In this document: one piece after another, positions 44,078-53,391 of the stretch
Numbering within the stretch: the stretch's first letter is position 1
Layout of the letters: every line of letters begins with the position of its first letter
Assembly (NCBI RefSeq): GCF_000717475.1
Contig: NZ_JPIK01000020.1
Location: forward strand, 1 to 64,000
From: Desulfonatronum thiodismutans
GTDB lineage: Bacteria > Desulfobacterota > Desulfovibrionia > Desulfovibrionales > Desulfonatronaceae
Length of the DNA stretch: 64,000 bases
Reading direction: 5' to 3'
The notes under the pieces: generated by a model
Databases searched by the model: none
What the model saw: the letters and a program-made list of their open reading frames with translations, nothing else
What the model was told of the DNA's origin: nothing
Program-made: the position numbers and the translations under genes

Positions 44078-46336
44078 TCAGGGAGTCCATTCCGTGGACC
44101 GGAGGTCCGTGCTTAAGTTGGCGATCAGAGCGGCGACCACCAAGCGATGGATTTTTCGGGCCGCTTCTGGGGTGATATTCTCCAACTCCATAAAAGCCTT
44201 CGGGGTAAGTAGAGCGATTTGTACAGCGGACTCAGCTTGGTAGCCGTGGGAGGAACGCCAGGGGCCGTAGGCCGCGGGTTCGCTGAAAAAAGTGCCTGGC
44301 CCCAAGGTCCGCAACGTGCTGCTGCCTCCCGAGGCATCGGTAACTCGTTCCAGAACCGCGCCTTGGCGTACGAACATCATTCCCGGACCAAGGTCGCCTT
44401 GGCCGAGGAGCGTTTGGCTCGGTGAGAAGCTTCGAGGCTCGAGATAGGGCCAGATTGTGTCCAGCAGGCTCTCGATTCGTTCCTGACGGTCCAATTCAGA
44501 CAATAGATCGTCCGCCACGGTGTCGAAGAGTTTGTCCCGGTCGCGCTTGGCTTGATTCGATTGTTCGGTCATGGCGGCGTGAGCGAAGTGGATAATGTCG
44601 TCCTCGCACCATTCCAAGGCCGCGTTGACGTCAGGAAAGATTTTGCATGATCGGGCCAATTCCTCCCCGCCGATCTGCCTGAGCAGGTCCGTGAACAGGT
44701 CCGGCGGCCCGGCCAGAAGAAACGCGACGTTTCGGGAGGACATTCGCTGAGCCAGCCGGACGAAGTTGTTGACCGCGGAGACGTCGAATCCGGAAACATT
44801 CTGAAAATCGACGAGAATGTAGCGCGTGGAGTCGTCATGCAGCGCCTCCATGACGGACGTGGTCAAGGAGTTCACGGAACCGAAAAAGAGAAAGCCGTTG
44901 AGCTTGAAAAGACGCGCGCTGCGTCCATGGACGGTCAGCAAATGCTGGTGAGGAATCGGACGGGATTTGCGACTGCGGGTCCGGGAAATGTTGGAGACGG
45001 CCTCGATCGCGGGGATGCGGCTGATTTTGGCCGTGAACAGGGCCACCGTGGCCAAAAGGCCCAACAGGACGCCATGGGGATAGCCGAAGATACCGATGGT
45101 CGCGAAGACGGCGAGCACCACTGCGTAGTCCGGGCGGGGCATACGTTTTCGGGTATCCACGATCCAGTCGGAAATAAAGAACAACCCGATCAGGAGCAGG
45201 AAGCCGCCCAAAAGGGCCTTGGGAAAAATGGAAAGAACCTGTCCGCCGAAAAGGAGCGTCCCGGCCAGGACCAGCGCGGCGGTCAGTCCGACGATGCGCG
45301 TGTCCGCGCCGGTTTTGAAACCAAGCATGGACAGGCTCAACGCACTGTACCCGGCATGGGATCCGGTCAGGGCGGCCAGGGCGTTGCCCCCGCTGTTGAC
45401 CAGCAGCTCCCGGTTCAGGTCCAGATCGCGACGGGCGGCCAGTTCGATGCCTCCGGTGTTCAACAACAGACCGAGCAAGGCGATGAACGGGATGACGGCC
45501 AAGGTGGGGACTTCTCGTGCAAGCGCGGCCCACTGGACGTGTTGCAGATCCATTGGAGTGAATGGAGGCCAGATGTTGGCCGAGGAGAAGGAGGAAAAAA
45601 ACAGGCCGAGCTCCCGGGCTTGGGCCATGTCCAGGCCGAGAAGCGGAAGGGCCGCATGGTATAGAACCAAGGCTACGACCATGGAGCCGGGGAGGATCAG
45701 GAAATGGGACCAGCGGCGCAGGCCCAAAAAAAGCAGCCCCGCGTAAACGACTCCAGGCGTCCAGAACGGGAGGATTTCCCGGGACAACAAGGATGGCAGG
45801 GCGTCCCACGACAGGGACACCCCGGTCATCACCTCCAGGCTCCCCTTGGTCAGCAGCCATCCGGTCCCGGCCAGAAATCCGGCCACCACCGGATAGGGCA
45901 TGAAACGGATGTAATCGGCTAACCTCTTTTTCGCGGCCAGGAAGAAAAAGGCGGCCGTGGCCAGGGTGGAAAGCATCAGGGCCGCCACCACGGTGATGAA
46001 GGCCTCTTCCGTGTGGCCCGTGCCCAAGGTGGCGGCGATTCCCGCCGCCGCTCCGGTAAAAATGGCCACCGGCGCATCTTGGGGCAGGTTGACGGTGGGA
46101 CGAAAACCGCTGAACAGGGCCGTCACCGCGAGCAGCACCGCGCCTCCGGCCAAGGTCAACCCCATGCCGCGCTGGGCGTGGAATTCCAGTGGGCCGGAAA
46201 AGATCATCGCGGCGAAGGAAATTTGGATCACGATCGCCATTAGACTGACGACCAGCCCGATGCTGATGCCGGCCATGGCCTTGGGCGATCCCAGGTCTGT
46301 CAGGATATCACTTGGAAATAAGGAGGTTTTGGGCAT
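44078..46336 (-). CDS. SulP transporter fused to STAS and cyclic-nucleotide-binding-type domains
   Basis: A 752-residue fusion. Residues ~15-440 are SulP/SLC26 membrane helices (IRFMPYPVVAGFLAGTGWLLTKG near 140; ALTGSHAGYSALSLSMLGFKTGADTRIVGL near 320). A STAS domain follows (ILVDFQNVSGFDVSAVNNFVRLAQRM) at ~460-570. The last ~130 residues form a cNMP-binding-type barrel (PSQTLLGQGDLGPGMMFVRQGAVLERV, GPGTFFSEPAAYG). SulP proteins carry sulfate, bicarbonate or other anions; in a sulfate reducer sulfate is attractive but not shown. The added sensory barrel suggests ligand control of transport. It precedes DUF2156 and Crp genes on the same strand, 65 bases apart. Confidence 0.9.
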   Translation of the reverse strand: MPKTSLFPSDILTDLGSPKAMAGISIGLVVSLMAIVIQISFAAMIFSGPLEFHAQRGMGLTLAGGAVLLAVTALFSGFRPTVNLPQDAPVAIFTGAAAGIAATLGTGHTEEAFITVVAALMLSTLATAAFFFLAAKKRLADYIRFMPYPVVAGFLAGTGWLLTKGSLEVMTGVSLSWDALPSLLSREILPFWTPGVVYAGLLFLGLRRWSHFLILPGSMVVALVLYHAALPLLGLDMAQARELGLFFSSFSSANIWPPFTPMDLQHVQWAALAREVPTLAVIPFIALLGLLLNTGGIELAARRDLDLNRELLVNSGGNALAALTGSHAGYSALSLSMLGFKTGADTRIVGLTAALVLAGTLLFGGQVLSIFPKALLGGFLLLIGLFFISDWIVDTRKRMPRPDYAVVLAVFATIGIFGYPHGVLLGLLATVALFTAKISRIPAIEAVSNISRTRSRKSRPIPHQHLLTVHGRSARLFKLNGFLFFGSVNSLTTSVMEALHDDSTRYILVDFQNVSGFDVSAVNNFVRLAQRMSSRNVAFLLAGPPDLFTDLLRQIGGEELARSCKIFPDVNAALEWCEDDIIHFAHAAMTEQSNQAKRDRDKLFDTVADDLLSELDRQERIESLLDTIWPYLEPRSFSPSQTLLGQGDLGPGMMFVRQGAVLERVTDASGGSSTLRTLGPGTFFSEPAAYGPWRSSHGYQAESAVQIALLTPKAFMELENITPEAARKIHRLVVAALIANLSTDLRSTEWTP

Positions 46337-46491
46337 TGGATACGAGGAGAGTGGTTTGGGCTGAAGAAAGCGGTCTCTGGCTTGATCAATTCGTTAAAAC
46401 CGCATGGCGTGTAATTAGGCCCGAATCAGGGATTGCGCAAGGATGCCTCCCGTGGATCGGCATGGTTCGTTTGTGATTTCCTTACGCCCTC

Positions 46492-46519
46492 TTGCCAAAC
46501 CCAGAACGATCATTATAGT
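46492..46519 (+). promoter_or_regulatory. Sigma70 promoter of tmRNA
   Basis: TTGCCA (46492-46497), a 16-base spacer and TATAGT (46514-46519) end 14 bases before the mature tmRNA 5' end. Confidence 0.7.
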
Positions 46520-46533
46520 AGAGTTTCCCTTTC

Positions 46534-46892
46534 GGGGGCGCCCTGGTTTCGACGGGGATGATGAAACCACGGCTGCAGGCCGAGGTGCTGCGAGGCCTCG
46601 TAAAACACGCAGCAGGCATTCAACTGCCAACGATCACGAATACGCCCTGGCTGCTTAAGACAGCCAGCGTTTCTCCGGCCCATCGCCTGGTAAGCCGATA
46701 GAAGCGACGACACTTCAGGCTGGCGTTGATTCCTTTGTTCGTCGGGAGTCAAAGCGAGACACAGACGAACTGGCCGCGGGGCCGCCCGGACAGGGGCACT
46801 CCCCAAGGCGAGAACTTAAACCTGTCCTAAGCCTGTAGACGTCGCTGGCGGACCGTTCTCGGACGGGGGTTCGATTCCCCCCGCCTCCACCA
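46534..46892 (+). ncRNA. ssrA: tmRNA
   Basis: Transfer-messenger RNA that rescues stalled ribosomes. The 5' GGGGGCG and 3' CGCCTCC form the tRNA-like acceptor stem with one G-T pair; the 5' D-like part TGGTTTCGACGGGG and the 3' T arm GGGTTCGATTCCCC are standard, and CCA is encoded. The tag frame starts with resume codon GCC at 46626 and reads ANDHEYALAA before TAA at 46656-46658. The tag ends in the usual ALAA degron. Promoter upstream and terminator downstream are both present. Confidence 0.97.
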
Positions 46893-46900
46893 CTTCACTA

Positions 46901-46953
46901 AAAGCCAACCCATCACTTCGCGTCATTCGCGGGGGGGTGGGTTTTCTTTTTTT
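46901..46953 (+). terminator. Terminator of tmRNA
   Basis: AACCCA pairs with TGGGTT across a loop that can also fold, followed by a run of T residues. It starts nine bases after the encoded CCA. Confidence 0.75.
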
Positions 46954-47096
46954 CCTGGATTATCAGCCGATTTGTCTCAAATCGGCAAAGATTGTTCGCT
47001 TAGGATGTACCAAAGAACTACACCCCGATGGAGAGCTGCTACCAGCAGGGCAAGACGGCAGAGGGCGACCCGCTTTTCGACGCTAAAAAGGCCAGA

Positions 47097-47112
47097 AATT
47101 GCTGCGTCGCTA
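47097..47112. repeat. 16-base fragment matching the palindromic repeat at 5607-5730
   Basis: AATTGCTGCGTCGCTA is identical to 5627-5642, inside the left arm of the long palindromic repeat. The flanks diverge, so this is a worn remnant. It lies in the short gap before the cca-type gene. Confidence 0.6.
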
Positions 47113-47114
47113 CC

Positions 47115-48653
47115 CTAAAGCCCATGCGAGTCCGTCATGGCTTCGAGCTCAAGAAGACGTTTTGCCAGTATCACGGCCTCTTCCCTGGTCGTAATCTCTC
47201 CGGCATCCTGGGCTTCTTGCAGATGCCTGAGGGTCCGGCCCAGGAGCGGGCCGGGGGACAGGCCTTGGGCCAGGAGGTCGTGGCCGTTGATCAGGGGGGC
47301 GACATTGAAGGTCGTCCTGGTCTGCTCCAGGTATTCCCGGATCAGGGCGACGCCTCGTGCTTCCTGGGCTTGGTGCTCCTGAAGCGAGCTGCCCGGACCG
47401 AGGGTGGCGCGGACGTCGGCGAGGCAGAGCAGGATTGCCGGGATCAGGTCCGGGCCGAGGCGGCGCATCCAGCGCAACCGGGCCTTGAGCTTTGCTTCCG
47501 GTCGCAGCAGAACGCCTACGTGGAGGTGCTCGCGGATCAAGCCGATGACATATTTACTCTCCGCGGATGACAGCCGCAGCCGGGAGGCGATGGATTCGGC
47601 CATGGTCGCTCCCAGGGCGTCATGGCCGTAAAAGGTAATCCGCTCCGTGCTCTCTTTGGTGGACCGGCGTCCTTTTGTTCCGGGCTTGCCGATGTCGTGC
47701 AGCAACACGGCCAGTTTCAGCCAGGGCAGCCGCCAGCCATGCAATGCGGCGAGGATTGGCTCTTCAAGCTCGCCAAATACGGCGCTAAGCTCCGCGAGCA
47801 GGGCTTCACATTGACCCACCGCGGCCAGGGAGTGCTCGAACACGTCCAGATGGTGGAAGTGGTTCTGGCCGCATCCGCGCATCTCCCGCAACTCCGGAAA
47901 CAGAACGCCCAGCACTCCGGCCCGGTCCATCTCCGCTAACAACCGCCCGCCCCCCGGACATTCCAGAATTAGTTGCAGCTCGGATCGAATCCGTTCTCCG
48001 GATATCCTGGCCAGGGCCTGGGCGTGTCGCGTCATGTCGTCCAGAGTGGCCGGTTCGATGGTCCAGCCCAGTTGCGCGCGCAGCCGGAATCCGCGCAGGA
48101 TACGCAGCGGATCTTCGACCAGGCTTCGCGGCCCCGTGCGGCGGATCAGTCCTTGGAAAGCATCCAGTCGGCCCGAATGCGGATCAAGCAATTGCCGTTG
48201 CCAGGCGGTGCTTTCGGGAACCTCGCTCATCGGGGAAGCCAGAGCATTTGGAAGCAGGCCGAGGGGCAGGGCCATGGCGTTGACCGTGAAGTCCCGCCGC
48301 CCCAGGTCTTCCAGAATGTTCCGCCCGTGGATTTCCGTGACGTCCAGAAAGACCGAGCCGGGCTGGGTTCCGGTTTGGTCGGCATCTCGCGGGACCACTC
48401 GAAAACTCGGCGGATCGTGGTTTCGGCCCAGAGGCACGAAGCAGGCGTTCAGAGCCTTGGACAGCCCAAGTGCGACGGTTTGGGCGTCGCGGCATGCAAG
48501 GTCCAGATCCTTCAGGGAACGACCCAGCAGCAGGTCGCGGACCCCGCCGCCCACGAGAAATATATCGTCCGAGGGCAACGAGGCGTGTTGCAGGCCGCTC
48601 AGGAGGTTTTGGAGCGACGGATGGGGAGTAGGGGGAGAAGCTGTTCGGGACAT
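47115..48653 (-). CDS. tRNA nucleotidyltransferase/poly(A) polymerase family protein with HD domain
   Basis: A 512-residue class II nucleotidyltransferase that adds CCA to tRNA or poly(A) to RNA. The catalytic head shows FLVGGGVRDLLLGRSLKDLDLA (the DxD in the nucleotidyltransferase motif), GRRDFTVNAMAL, PRSLVEDPLRILRGFRLRAQL. An HD phosphohydrolase domain follows (FHHLDVFEHSLAAV and LKLAVLLHDIGKPGT). Since the tRNA-Arg and tmRNA here already carry encoded CCA, its role is probably repair or polyadenylation; the sequence cannot separate the two. It is downstream of the phoB-phoU-phoU group on the same strand. Confidence 0.9.
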   Translation of the reverse strand: MSRTASPPTPHPSLQNLLSGLQHASLPSDDIFLVGGGVRDLLLGRSLKDLDLACRDAQTVALGLSKALNACFVPLGRNHDPPSFRVVPRDADQTGTQPGSVFLDVTEIHGRNILEDLGRRDFTVNAMALPLGLLPNALASPMSEVPESTAWQRQLLDPHSGRLDAFQGLIRRTGPRSLVEDPLRILRGFRLRAQLGWTIEPATLDDMTRHAQALARISGERIRSELQLILECPGGGRLLAEMDRAGVLGVLFPELREMRGCGQNHFHHLDVFEHSLAAVGQCEALLAELSAVFGELEEPILAALHGWRLPWLKLAVLLHDIGKPGTKGRRSTKESTERITFYGHDALGATMAESIASRLRLSSAESKYVIGLIREHLHVGVLLRPEAKLKARLRWMRRLGPDLIPAILLCLADVRATLGPGSSLQEHQAQEARGVALIREYLEQTRTTFNVAPLINGHDLLAQGLSPGPLLGRTLRHLQEAQDAGEITTREEAVILAKRLLELEAMTDSHGL

Positions 48654-48716
48654 GGCGGCGTTATCGCTACCACGTCCCGGAATGGGCGGTAAAGCTGAAA
48701 CCCGGCTTTGCGCTGT

Positions 48717-49385
48717 TTAGAGCTTCTGACAACTGTGTTTGATGTTCTCGCCCTTGTCGATGAAAATGACGTTTTCCGAAATGTTCACGGCTAGGTCGGC
48801 CACGCGTTCGAAGCAGTGGGAGGCCAGCATGGCGTGCACCGAGCTTTCCGCGGAAGGAGTGTCGCTGATCATGTTGTCGATGAGTTTGCGCAGGATCAGC
48901 ACGTCCAGTTCGTCCACTTCTTCATCCGAAACGCAGACATAGCGGGCCATTTTTTCATCATGGCCGCGAAAGGCCTTGATGGCGCTCTTGTACATGTCCA
49001 GGCTGACCTCGGCGATGCGGAGGAGCATTTCCGCGCTGGGCAGCGGCGGGCGGTTGGTCAGGAGAATGGCCCGCTCCGCGATGTTCACGGCCTGATCGCC
49101 GACCCGTTCGACGTTTCTGGCGATCCAGTTGCCGCCGATGATGAAGCGCAGGTCCCTGGCCACGGGCTGGGAAAGGGCGAGCATCTGGAGCGCCATCTCG
49201 TTGATTTGGCACTCCAGTTGGTTGATTTTCTTGTCCTCGTCGATCACTTCCTCGGCAATTTCAATATCACGCTCGGTGAGCGCTTTGATGGCCTTTTCCA
49301 GGCTTTCCTGGGTCGCGGCGGCCATGACCAGAATGTGGTCGTGCATTCGTTGCAATTCTTGATGGAAAGGGAGTCGGGTTTGCAT
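48717..49385 (-). CDS. phoU: PhoU-type phosphate regulator (copy 2)
   Basis: A 222-residue all-helical PhoU protein made of two three-helix repeats. It has LPFHQELQRMHDHILVMAAATQESLEKAIKAL and the family motif DEDKKINQLECQINEMALQMLALSQPVARDLRFIIGG; the second repeat has EDELDVLILRKL-like sequence and ASHCFERVADLAVNISENVIF. PhoU binds metal clusters through such Glu/Asp-rich motifs and links the Pst transporter to PhoR/PhoB. It is 37 bases downstream of another phoU, an unusual tandem. Confidence 0.92.
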   Translation of the reverse strand: MQTRLPFHQELQRMHDHILVMAAATQESLEKAIKALTERDIEIAEEVIDEDKKINQLECQINEMALQMLALSQPVARDLRFIIGGNWIARNVERVGDQAVNIAERAILLTNRPPLPSAEMLLRIAEVSLDMYKSAIKAFRGHDEKMARYVCVSDEEVDELDVLILRKLIDNMISDTPSAESSVHAMLASHCFERVADLAVNISENVIFIDKGENIKHSCQKL

Positions 49386-49422
49386 ATGTGTGGTCTCCGG
49401 GGATAGCTGGGATCGTCGCGAT

Positions 49423-50082
49423 TCAGCGCTGGCAGCCGGCCTTGATGTTGACGCCCTGGGTGATGAAGATGACGGACTCGGCGATGTTCGTGGACAGGTC
49501 GGCGATGCGCTCCAGGGAACGGGCGATGAAGATGGAGTGGACGCAGCGTTCGATGGCCGGGGCTTCGTGGACCATGTAGTCGATCAGGGCCTTGATGGCT
49601 TTGACGCCGTCGGTGGAGGCCTTTTCGTTCATCCGGCAGATTTCCAGGGCCAGGTCGGGATTGTCGTTCAGATAGGCGGAAATGGCTCCGGAAAGCATCT
49701 CCATGGCCGTGCGTCCGAGGTTTTCCATGGCCGGAAAATAGGGCAGAGGAGGGCGACTGCTTAAAAAGAGCGAGCGCCTGGCAATGTTATAGGATTCGTC
49801 CCCGACCCGTTCCAGGTCGAGCCCGATGTTCAAGGTCCCGACGATGTACCGCAGGTCCTTGGCCATGGGGTGGTCCAGGGCCAGCAGTCTCAGGGCGCTC
49901 TGGTCCACTTCCAGTTCCAACATGTTGATCTGTTCGTCCCCGGCCATTATTTCCTTGGCCAGGGCGGTGTCGCGTTCGAAATACCCGCGCTGAGCCTTTT
50001 CCAGGGCCTTTTCGCAAAGGGCTGCCATGTTAGTGGCCGAAGTCTTGAGTTCATCAAGGCGCTTGAGAAAAAAACTGGTCAT
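49423..50082 (-). CDS. phoU: PhoU-type phosphate regulator (copy 1)
   Basis: A 219-residue PhoU paralogue: MTSFFLKRLDELKTSATNMAALCEKAL, AGDEQINMLELEVDQSALRLLALDHPMAKDLRYIVG, VGDESYNIARRSL, and ARSLERIADLSTNIAESVIFI. It differs clearly from the adjacent copy, so it is not a recent duplicate. GGAG lies seven bases before the ATG at 50082; the longer frame to 50148 overlaps phoB. It begins 20 bases after the phoB stop and is followed by the second phoU. Confidence 0.9.
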   Translation of the reverse strand: MTSFFLKRLDELKTSATNMAALCEKALEKAQRGYFERDTALAKEIMAGDEQINMLELEVDQSALRLLALDHPMAKDLRYIVGTLNIGLDLERVGDESYNIARRSLFLSSRPPLPYFPAMENLGRTAMEMLSGAISAYLNDNPDLALEICRMNEKASTDGVKAIKALIDYMVHEAPAIERCVHSIFIARSLERIADLSTNIAESVIFITQGVNIKAGCQR

Positions 50083-50102
50083 GAATGTCTCCGAAATACG
50101 GT

Positions 50103-50789
50103 TTATCGCTGAAAGCGGTAGCCAACGCCGCGAATGGTTTCTACCCACTCGGCATAGGGACCGAGTTTTTGCCGCAGTCGGCGAATGTGGGTGTCCACGG
50201 TTCTGGAATAGCCGCTGAACTGGTAGCCCCAGACATTGTTCAGGAGTTGATCGCGGTTGAGCACCTTGCCTTCGTTGTGGATCAGTTCCGCGAGCAATTT
50301 AAATTCCGTGGCCGTGAGATCCGTGTCCATGCCGTCCACGTACACGCGGTGTCCGTCTTCTTCGATGCGCAAGCCTTCGCGTTCCCAAAAGCTTTCATTC
50401 GGCGCGTCGTCGTGTCTGCCTCGCCGCAGTACGGCTTTGACCCGTAGGACGAGTTCCCTGGGGCTGAACGGTTTGGTGACGTAATCATCGGCCCCTAGTT
50501 CCAGCCCCACGACTTTATCCACTTCCTCTCCCTTGGCCGTGAGCATGATCACGGCCACCTCGCTGGTGGTCCGGTCCCGCTTCAGTTCCCGGCAGACCTC
50601 GAAGCCGTCCAGGCCTGGCAACATCAAGTCGAGCAAAACCAAGTCCGGCTGGTGGTGGCGGACCATTTGCAAGGCCTCCATGCCGCTGGTCGTGGAGAAA
50701 ACCTCATACCCCGCGGATCGGAGATGGTATTCCAACAGGTTGAGGATATCCGCTTCATCTTCGACAATGAGGATTTTTTCCTGGCTCAT
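50103..50789 (-). CDS. phoB: PhoB-type phosphate response regulator
   Basis: A 228-residue OmpR/PhoB-class regulator. Receiver: ILIVEDEADILNLLEYHL, LVLLDLMLPGLDGFEV (phosphoacceptor Asp), VTKPFSPRELVLRV (Lys). Winged helix: LTATEFKLLAELIHNEGKVLNRDQLLNNVWGYQFSGYSRTVDTHIRRLRQKLG, closest in style to PhoB. It is the first gene of phoB-phoU-phoU. No phoR or pst gene is in the window. No PHO-box pair (CTGTCAT repeats) was visible upstream. Confidence 0.9.
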   Translation of the reverse strand: MSQEKILIVEDEADILNLLEYHLRSAGYEVFSTTSGMEALQMVRHHQPDLVLLDLMLPGLDGFEVCRELKRDRTTSEVAVIMLTAKGEEVDKVVGLELGADDYVTKPFSPRELVLRVKAVLRRGRHDDAPNESFWEREGLRIEEDGHRVYVDGMDTDLTATEFKLLAELIHNEGKVLNRDQLLNNVWGYQFSGYSRTVDTHIRRLRQKLGPYAEWVETIRGVGYRFQR

Positions 50790-51160
50790 GCGCTTGGTCC
50801 TTGACTTCGGGCGATGGTGAATTGAGAGATTCTAACGGGCCTCGGTGACGAGAGTGTTGAGGTTTTGTTACAATTGGGTGAAGTATGCAGTCATGCCGGA
50901 CCCTTTTTTATTTCTGACGTGTTCGGAGAAAGGAGTCAACTTGCAACCTGCTATTTATGATTTGGTCACGGAAGGTGAAAGCATGAGAAATTGTTGCGAA
51001 ATGCTTCGACGAGAGGTAGTGTTGCAATAGCAGGTTGTCTGGGGTTTCTATTTGCAATCAGTTGCTTCGGGGCTAAAGAAGGGATCGCTCGGGAATGTCG
51101 TCCGCGCAGTCCAATGGACTCATCCGCTATAACGCTGAATATGACTGGAGGGCAGGCTTC
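50790..51160. other. Intergenic region with a widely spaced 12-bp inverted repeat
   Basis: A 371-base gap between divergent phoB and the outer-membrane protein gene. CAACCTGCTATT (50944-50955) recurs as its reverse complement AATAGCAGGTTG (51026-51037) with 70 bases between. A small frame at 50845-51030 lacks support. No promoter was clear to me. Confidence 0.65.
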
Positions 51161-52147
51161 ATGAAACGTCTTTGTGCTCTCATCTCCCTGGTGATGTTGC
51201 TCCTGGCGGCTGCCATGGTTGGCGCGACGGAAAGTCTTTCTCCGGAAGAGGAAGCGTATTTGCGCGGTTTCAGTCAGGACTACTTCAAGATCACCAGTTC
51301 GATATTCGTTTCTTTCACTTCGCAAACCGGCGTCACCCAGGGAGGGTTTGTTTTTGACGGCGAAGCCGGGGACGACTTCAAGATGGATGTGGTCAAGGTG
51401 CCGCTGAGGTACTACTTTGCTCCCCCGGAAAGCCGGACCCGACCATTTTTGAAATTCTCCTACGGCTACGCACGAACTTCCATTTCCTATCAATCTTCGG
51501 CTCTTTTTCCCGAAGACCGGGACGTCAAGGATCGAGATCGCAGCCGGACCCACAGCATCAGCCTGACTCCGGGCGTGAAATGGGAATACCTGCCCGGTTT
51601 TTTCATCGAACCCACTCTCGGTTTCGCGTACAGCCACATCCAATACAAATACGACTACAATACCCGCTTTATGCGGGAACTGGTGGCGCAATATCCCTCT
51701 CTGGACCGTGACCTTTTCAACACAACCGTTGATCTGTACTCCATCAGCCCCGGTCTCCGACACGAAATCGATTATCCGTTGGGGCCGGGGATTTTGGGTT
51801 TTGATCTTCAGTATGCCTATGTGTACGCCAAGCCCTGGCGCTCGAAAAGCAAGTATGCCGACTTTACCGTCCACAGCGGCTTTCTGGGAACCACTCTCGA
51901 TTATGAGCTTCCCACCGGCCTGACCCTCTGGGACAAGGATTTGGCGATCAAGCCCTTTCTGACCCGGACGGATTTGTTCGCTGATTTCAGTGAAGGGATG
52001 GAGATGCACCACTTCTACGAATTCGGCCTGGGGTTCATTCTCAACGTGGGCGATTTCGGCAATCTGTTTTCCCGCATATCACTGGGCGGGTCGTACATCA
52101 CCGGAGAAGGCATGCGCGGCTGGAAGTTTGGAATCAATTTTATCTGA
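51161..52147 (+). CDS. Outer-membrane beta-barrel protein
   Basis: A protein of about 328 residues with a signal peptide ([22 protein letters not shown]) and a mature part of alternating strands rich in aromatic residues ([55 protein letters not shown]), ending FGINFI. It resembles the solitary outer-membrane autotransporter-like barrel family, but that exact assignment is tentative. GGAGGG lies ten bases before the ATG at 51161; the frame runs back to 51095. It precedes recA by 131 bases, with no functional link evident. Confidence 0.72.
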   Translation: MKRLCALISLVMLLLAAAMVGATESLSPEEEAYLRGFSQDYFKITSSIFVSFTSQTGVTQGGFVFDGEAGDDFKMDVVKVPLRYYFAPPESRTRPFLKFSYGYARTSISYQSSALFPEDRDVKDRDRSRTHSISLTPGVKWEYLPGFFIEPTLGFAYSHIQYKYDYNTRFMRELVAQYPSLDRDLFNTTVDLYSISPGLRHEIDYPLGPGILGFDLQYAYVYAKPWRSKSKYADFTVHSGFLGTTLDYELPTGLTLWDKDLAIKPFLTRTDLFADFSEGMEMHHFYEFGLGFILNVGDFGNLFSRISLGGSYITGEGMRGWKFGINFI

Positions 52148-52278
52148 TCCAGCGGGTCTGCTGTCCCGGATGGCAGAGGCTAATCCTCGAAGAGCGCTCG
52201 GTTGCTCATCAAGTGGACTTTTGCTATTCTTATCAACTTTTAGTTTGTCTAATCTTACGGCACGCCAAGGAGATGATC

Positions 52279-53349
52279 ATGGCCCGCAAACCCGCTGTTG
52301 AGCCGCAAGACGCCCGCCGGGAGGCGTTGCAGACCGCGCTGACGACGATCGAACGCAAATACGGCCAGGGCTCGGTGATGCGCCTGTCCGACGACGCGCA
52401 TCAGGCCATTGAGGCCATTCCCTCGGGCTCCATCGGCCTGGATCTGGCCTTGGGCATCGGCGGGATTCCACGCGGTCGGGTGACTGAAATTTACGGACCG
52501 GAGTCTTCGGGTAAAACCACTCTGGCCCTGCACATGATCGCCGAAGCCCAGAAGCTGGGCGGGGTGTGCGCGTTCATCGACGCGGAGCACGCCCTGGACG
52601 TGACCTATGCCCGTCGTTTGGGCGTCAAGACCGACGAACTGCTGATCTCCCAGCCGGACTACGGCGAACAGGCCCTGGACATCGCGGACATGCTGGTCCG
52701 CTCCGGCGGAGTGGATTTGATCGTCATCGACTCCGTGGCGGCGTTGATTCCTCAGTCCGAATTGGAAGGCAACATGGGCGAGACCCAGGTCGGCTCCCAG
52801 GCTCGGCTGATGTCCCACGCCCTGCGCAAGCTCACCGCGACCATCCACAAGTCCAAGACCTCGGTTCTGTTCATCAACCAGATCCGGATGAAGATCGGGG
52901 TGGTGGGCTACGGCAGTCCGGAAACCACTCCCGGCGGCAACGCCTTGAAGTTTTACGCCTCGATCCGCCTGGATATCCGCCGCATCCAGACCATCAAGGA
53001 CAAGGACGAGTCCGTCGGCATCAAGGCCCGGGTCAAGGTGGTCAAGAACAAGGTGGCTCCTCCGTTTCGGGAGGCCGTGTTCGACATCATGTACGGTACT
53101 GGCATTTCCCGGGAAGGGGAGATTCTGGAATTGGGCGTGGAGCACAAGATCGTTGACAAGAGCGGGTCCTGGTTCTCCTTCGGCTCCGAGCGCCTGGGAC
53201 AGGGCTACGAGAACGTCCGGGCCTTCCTGCAAGAAAATCAGGATTTGCGCCAATCCATTGAAGACCAGCTTTTGCGTCATCTGGGCATGACCGAGGAGGC
53301 CGGCGCGCCGGATTCGCCGGCGGAGCAGAACGCCCCGGAAGCCCCATAA
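52279..53349 (+). CDS. recA: Recombinase A
   Basis: A 356-residue RecA. Motifs: [19 protein letters not shown] (Walker A), [38 protein letters not shown] (Walker B), [35 protein letters not shown] (loop 1), and [17 protein letters not shown] (loop 2). The C-terminus is acidic and variable. AAGGAG lies before the ATG at 52279; the frame is open to 52213 but that head is not RecA-like. No LexA-type box was seen upstream by eye. alaS follows 42 bases after the stop. Confidence 0.97.
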   Translation: MARKPAVEPQDARREALQTALTTIERKYGQGSVMRLSDDAHQAIEAIPSGSIGLDLALGIGGIPRGRVTEIYGPESSGKTTLALHMIAEAQKLGGVCAFIDAEHALDVTYARRLGVKTDELLISQPDYGEQALDIADMLVRSGGVDLIVIDSVAALIPQSELEGNMGETQVGSQARLMSHALRKLTATIHKSKTSVLFINQIRMKIGVVGYGSPETTPGGNALKFYASIRLDIRRIQTIKDKDESVGIKARVKVVKNKVAPPFREAVFDIMYGTGISREGEILELGVEHKIVDKSGSWFSFGSERLGQGYENVRAFLQENQDLRQSIEDQLLRHLGMTEEAGAPDSPAEQNAPEAP

Positions 53350-53391
53350 ACATTCCATCCCCCGGCATCACCATCTCAGGAGCACCCAAAC

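Noticed and set aside
50790..50900. Search for a PHO box upstream of phoB
   Set aside because: No pair of CTGTCAT-like direct repeats with correct spacing was found.
52148..52278. Search for a LexA/SOS box upstream of recA
   Set aside because: No CTGT-N8-ACAG or similar dyad is visible by eye; recA may use a different SOS motif in this lineage.
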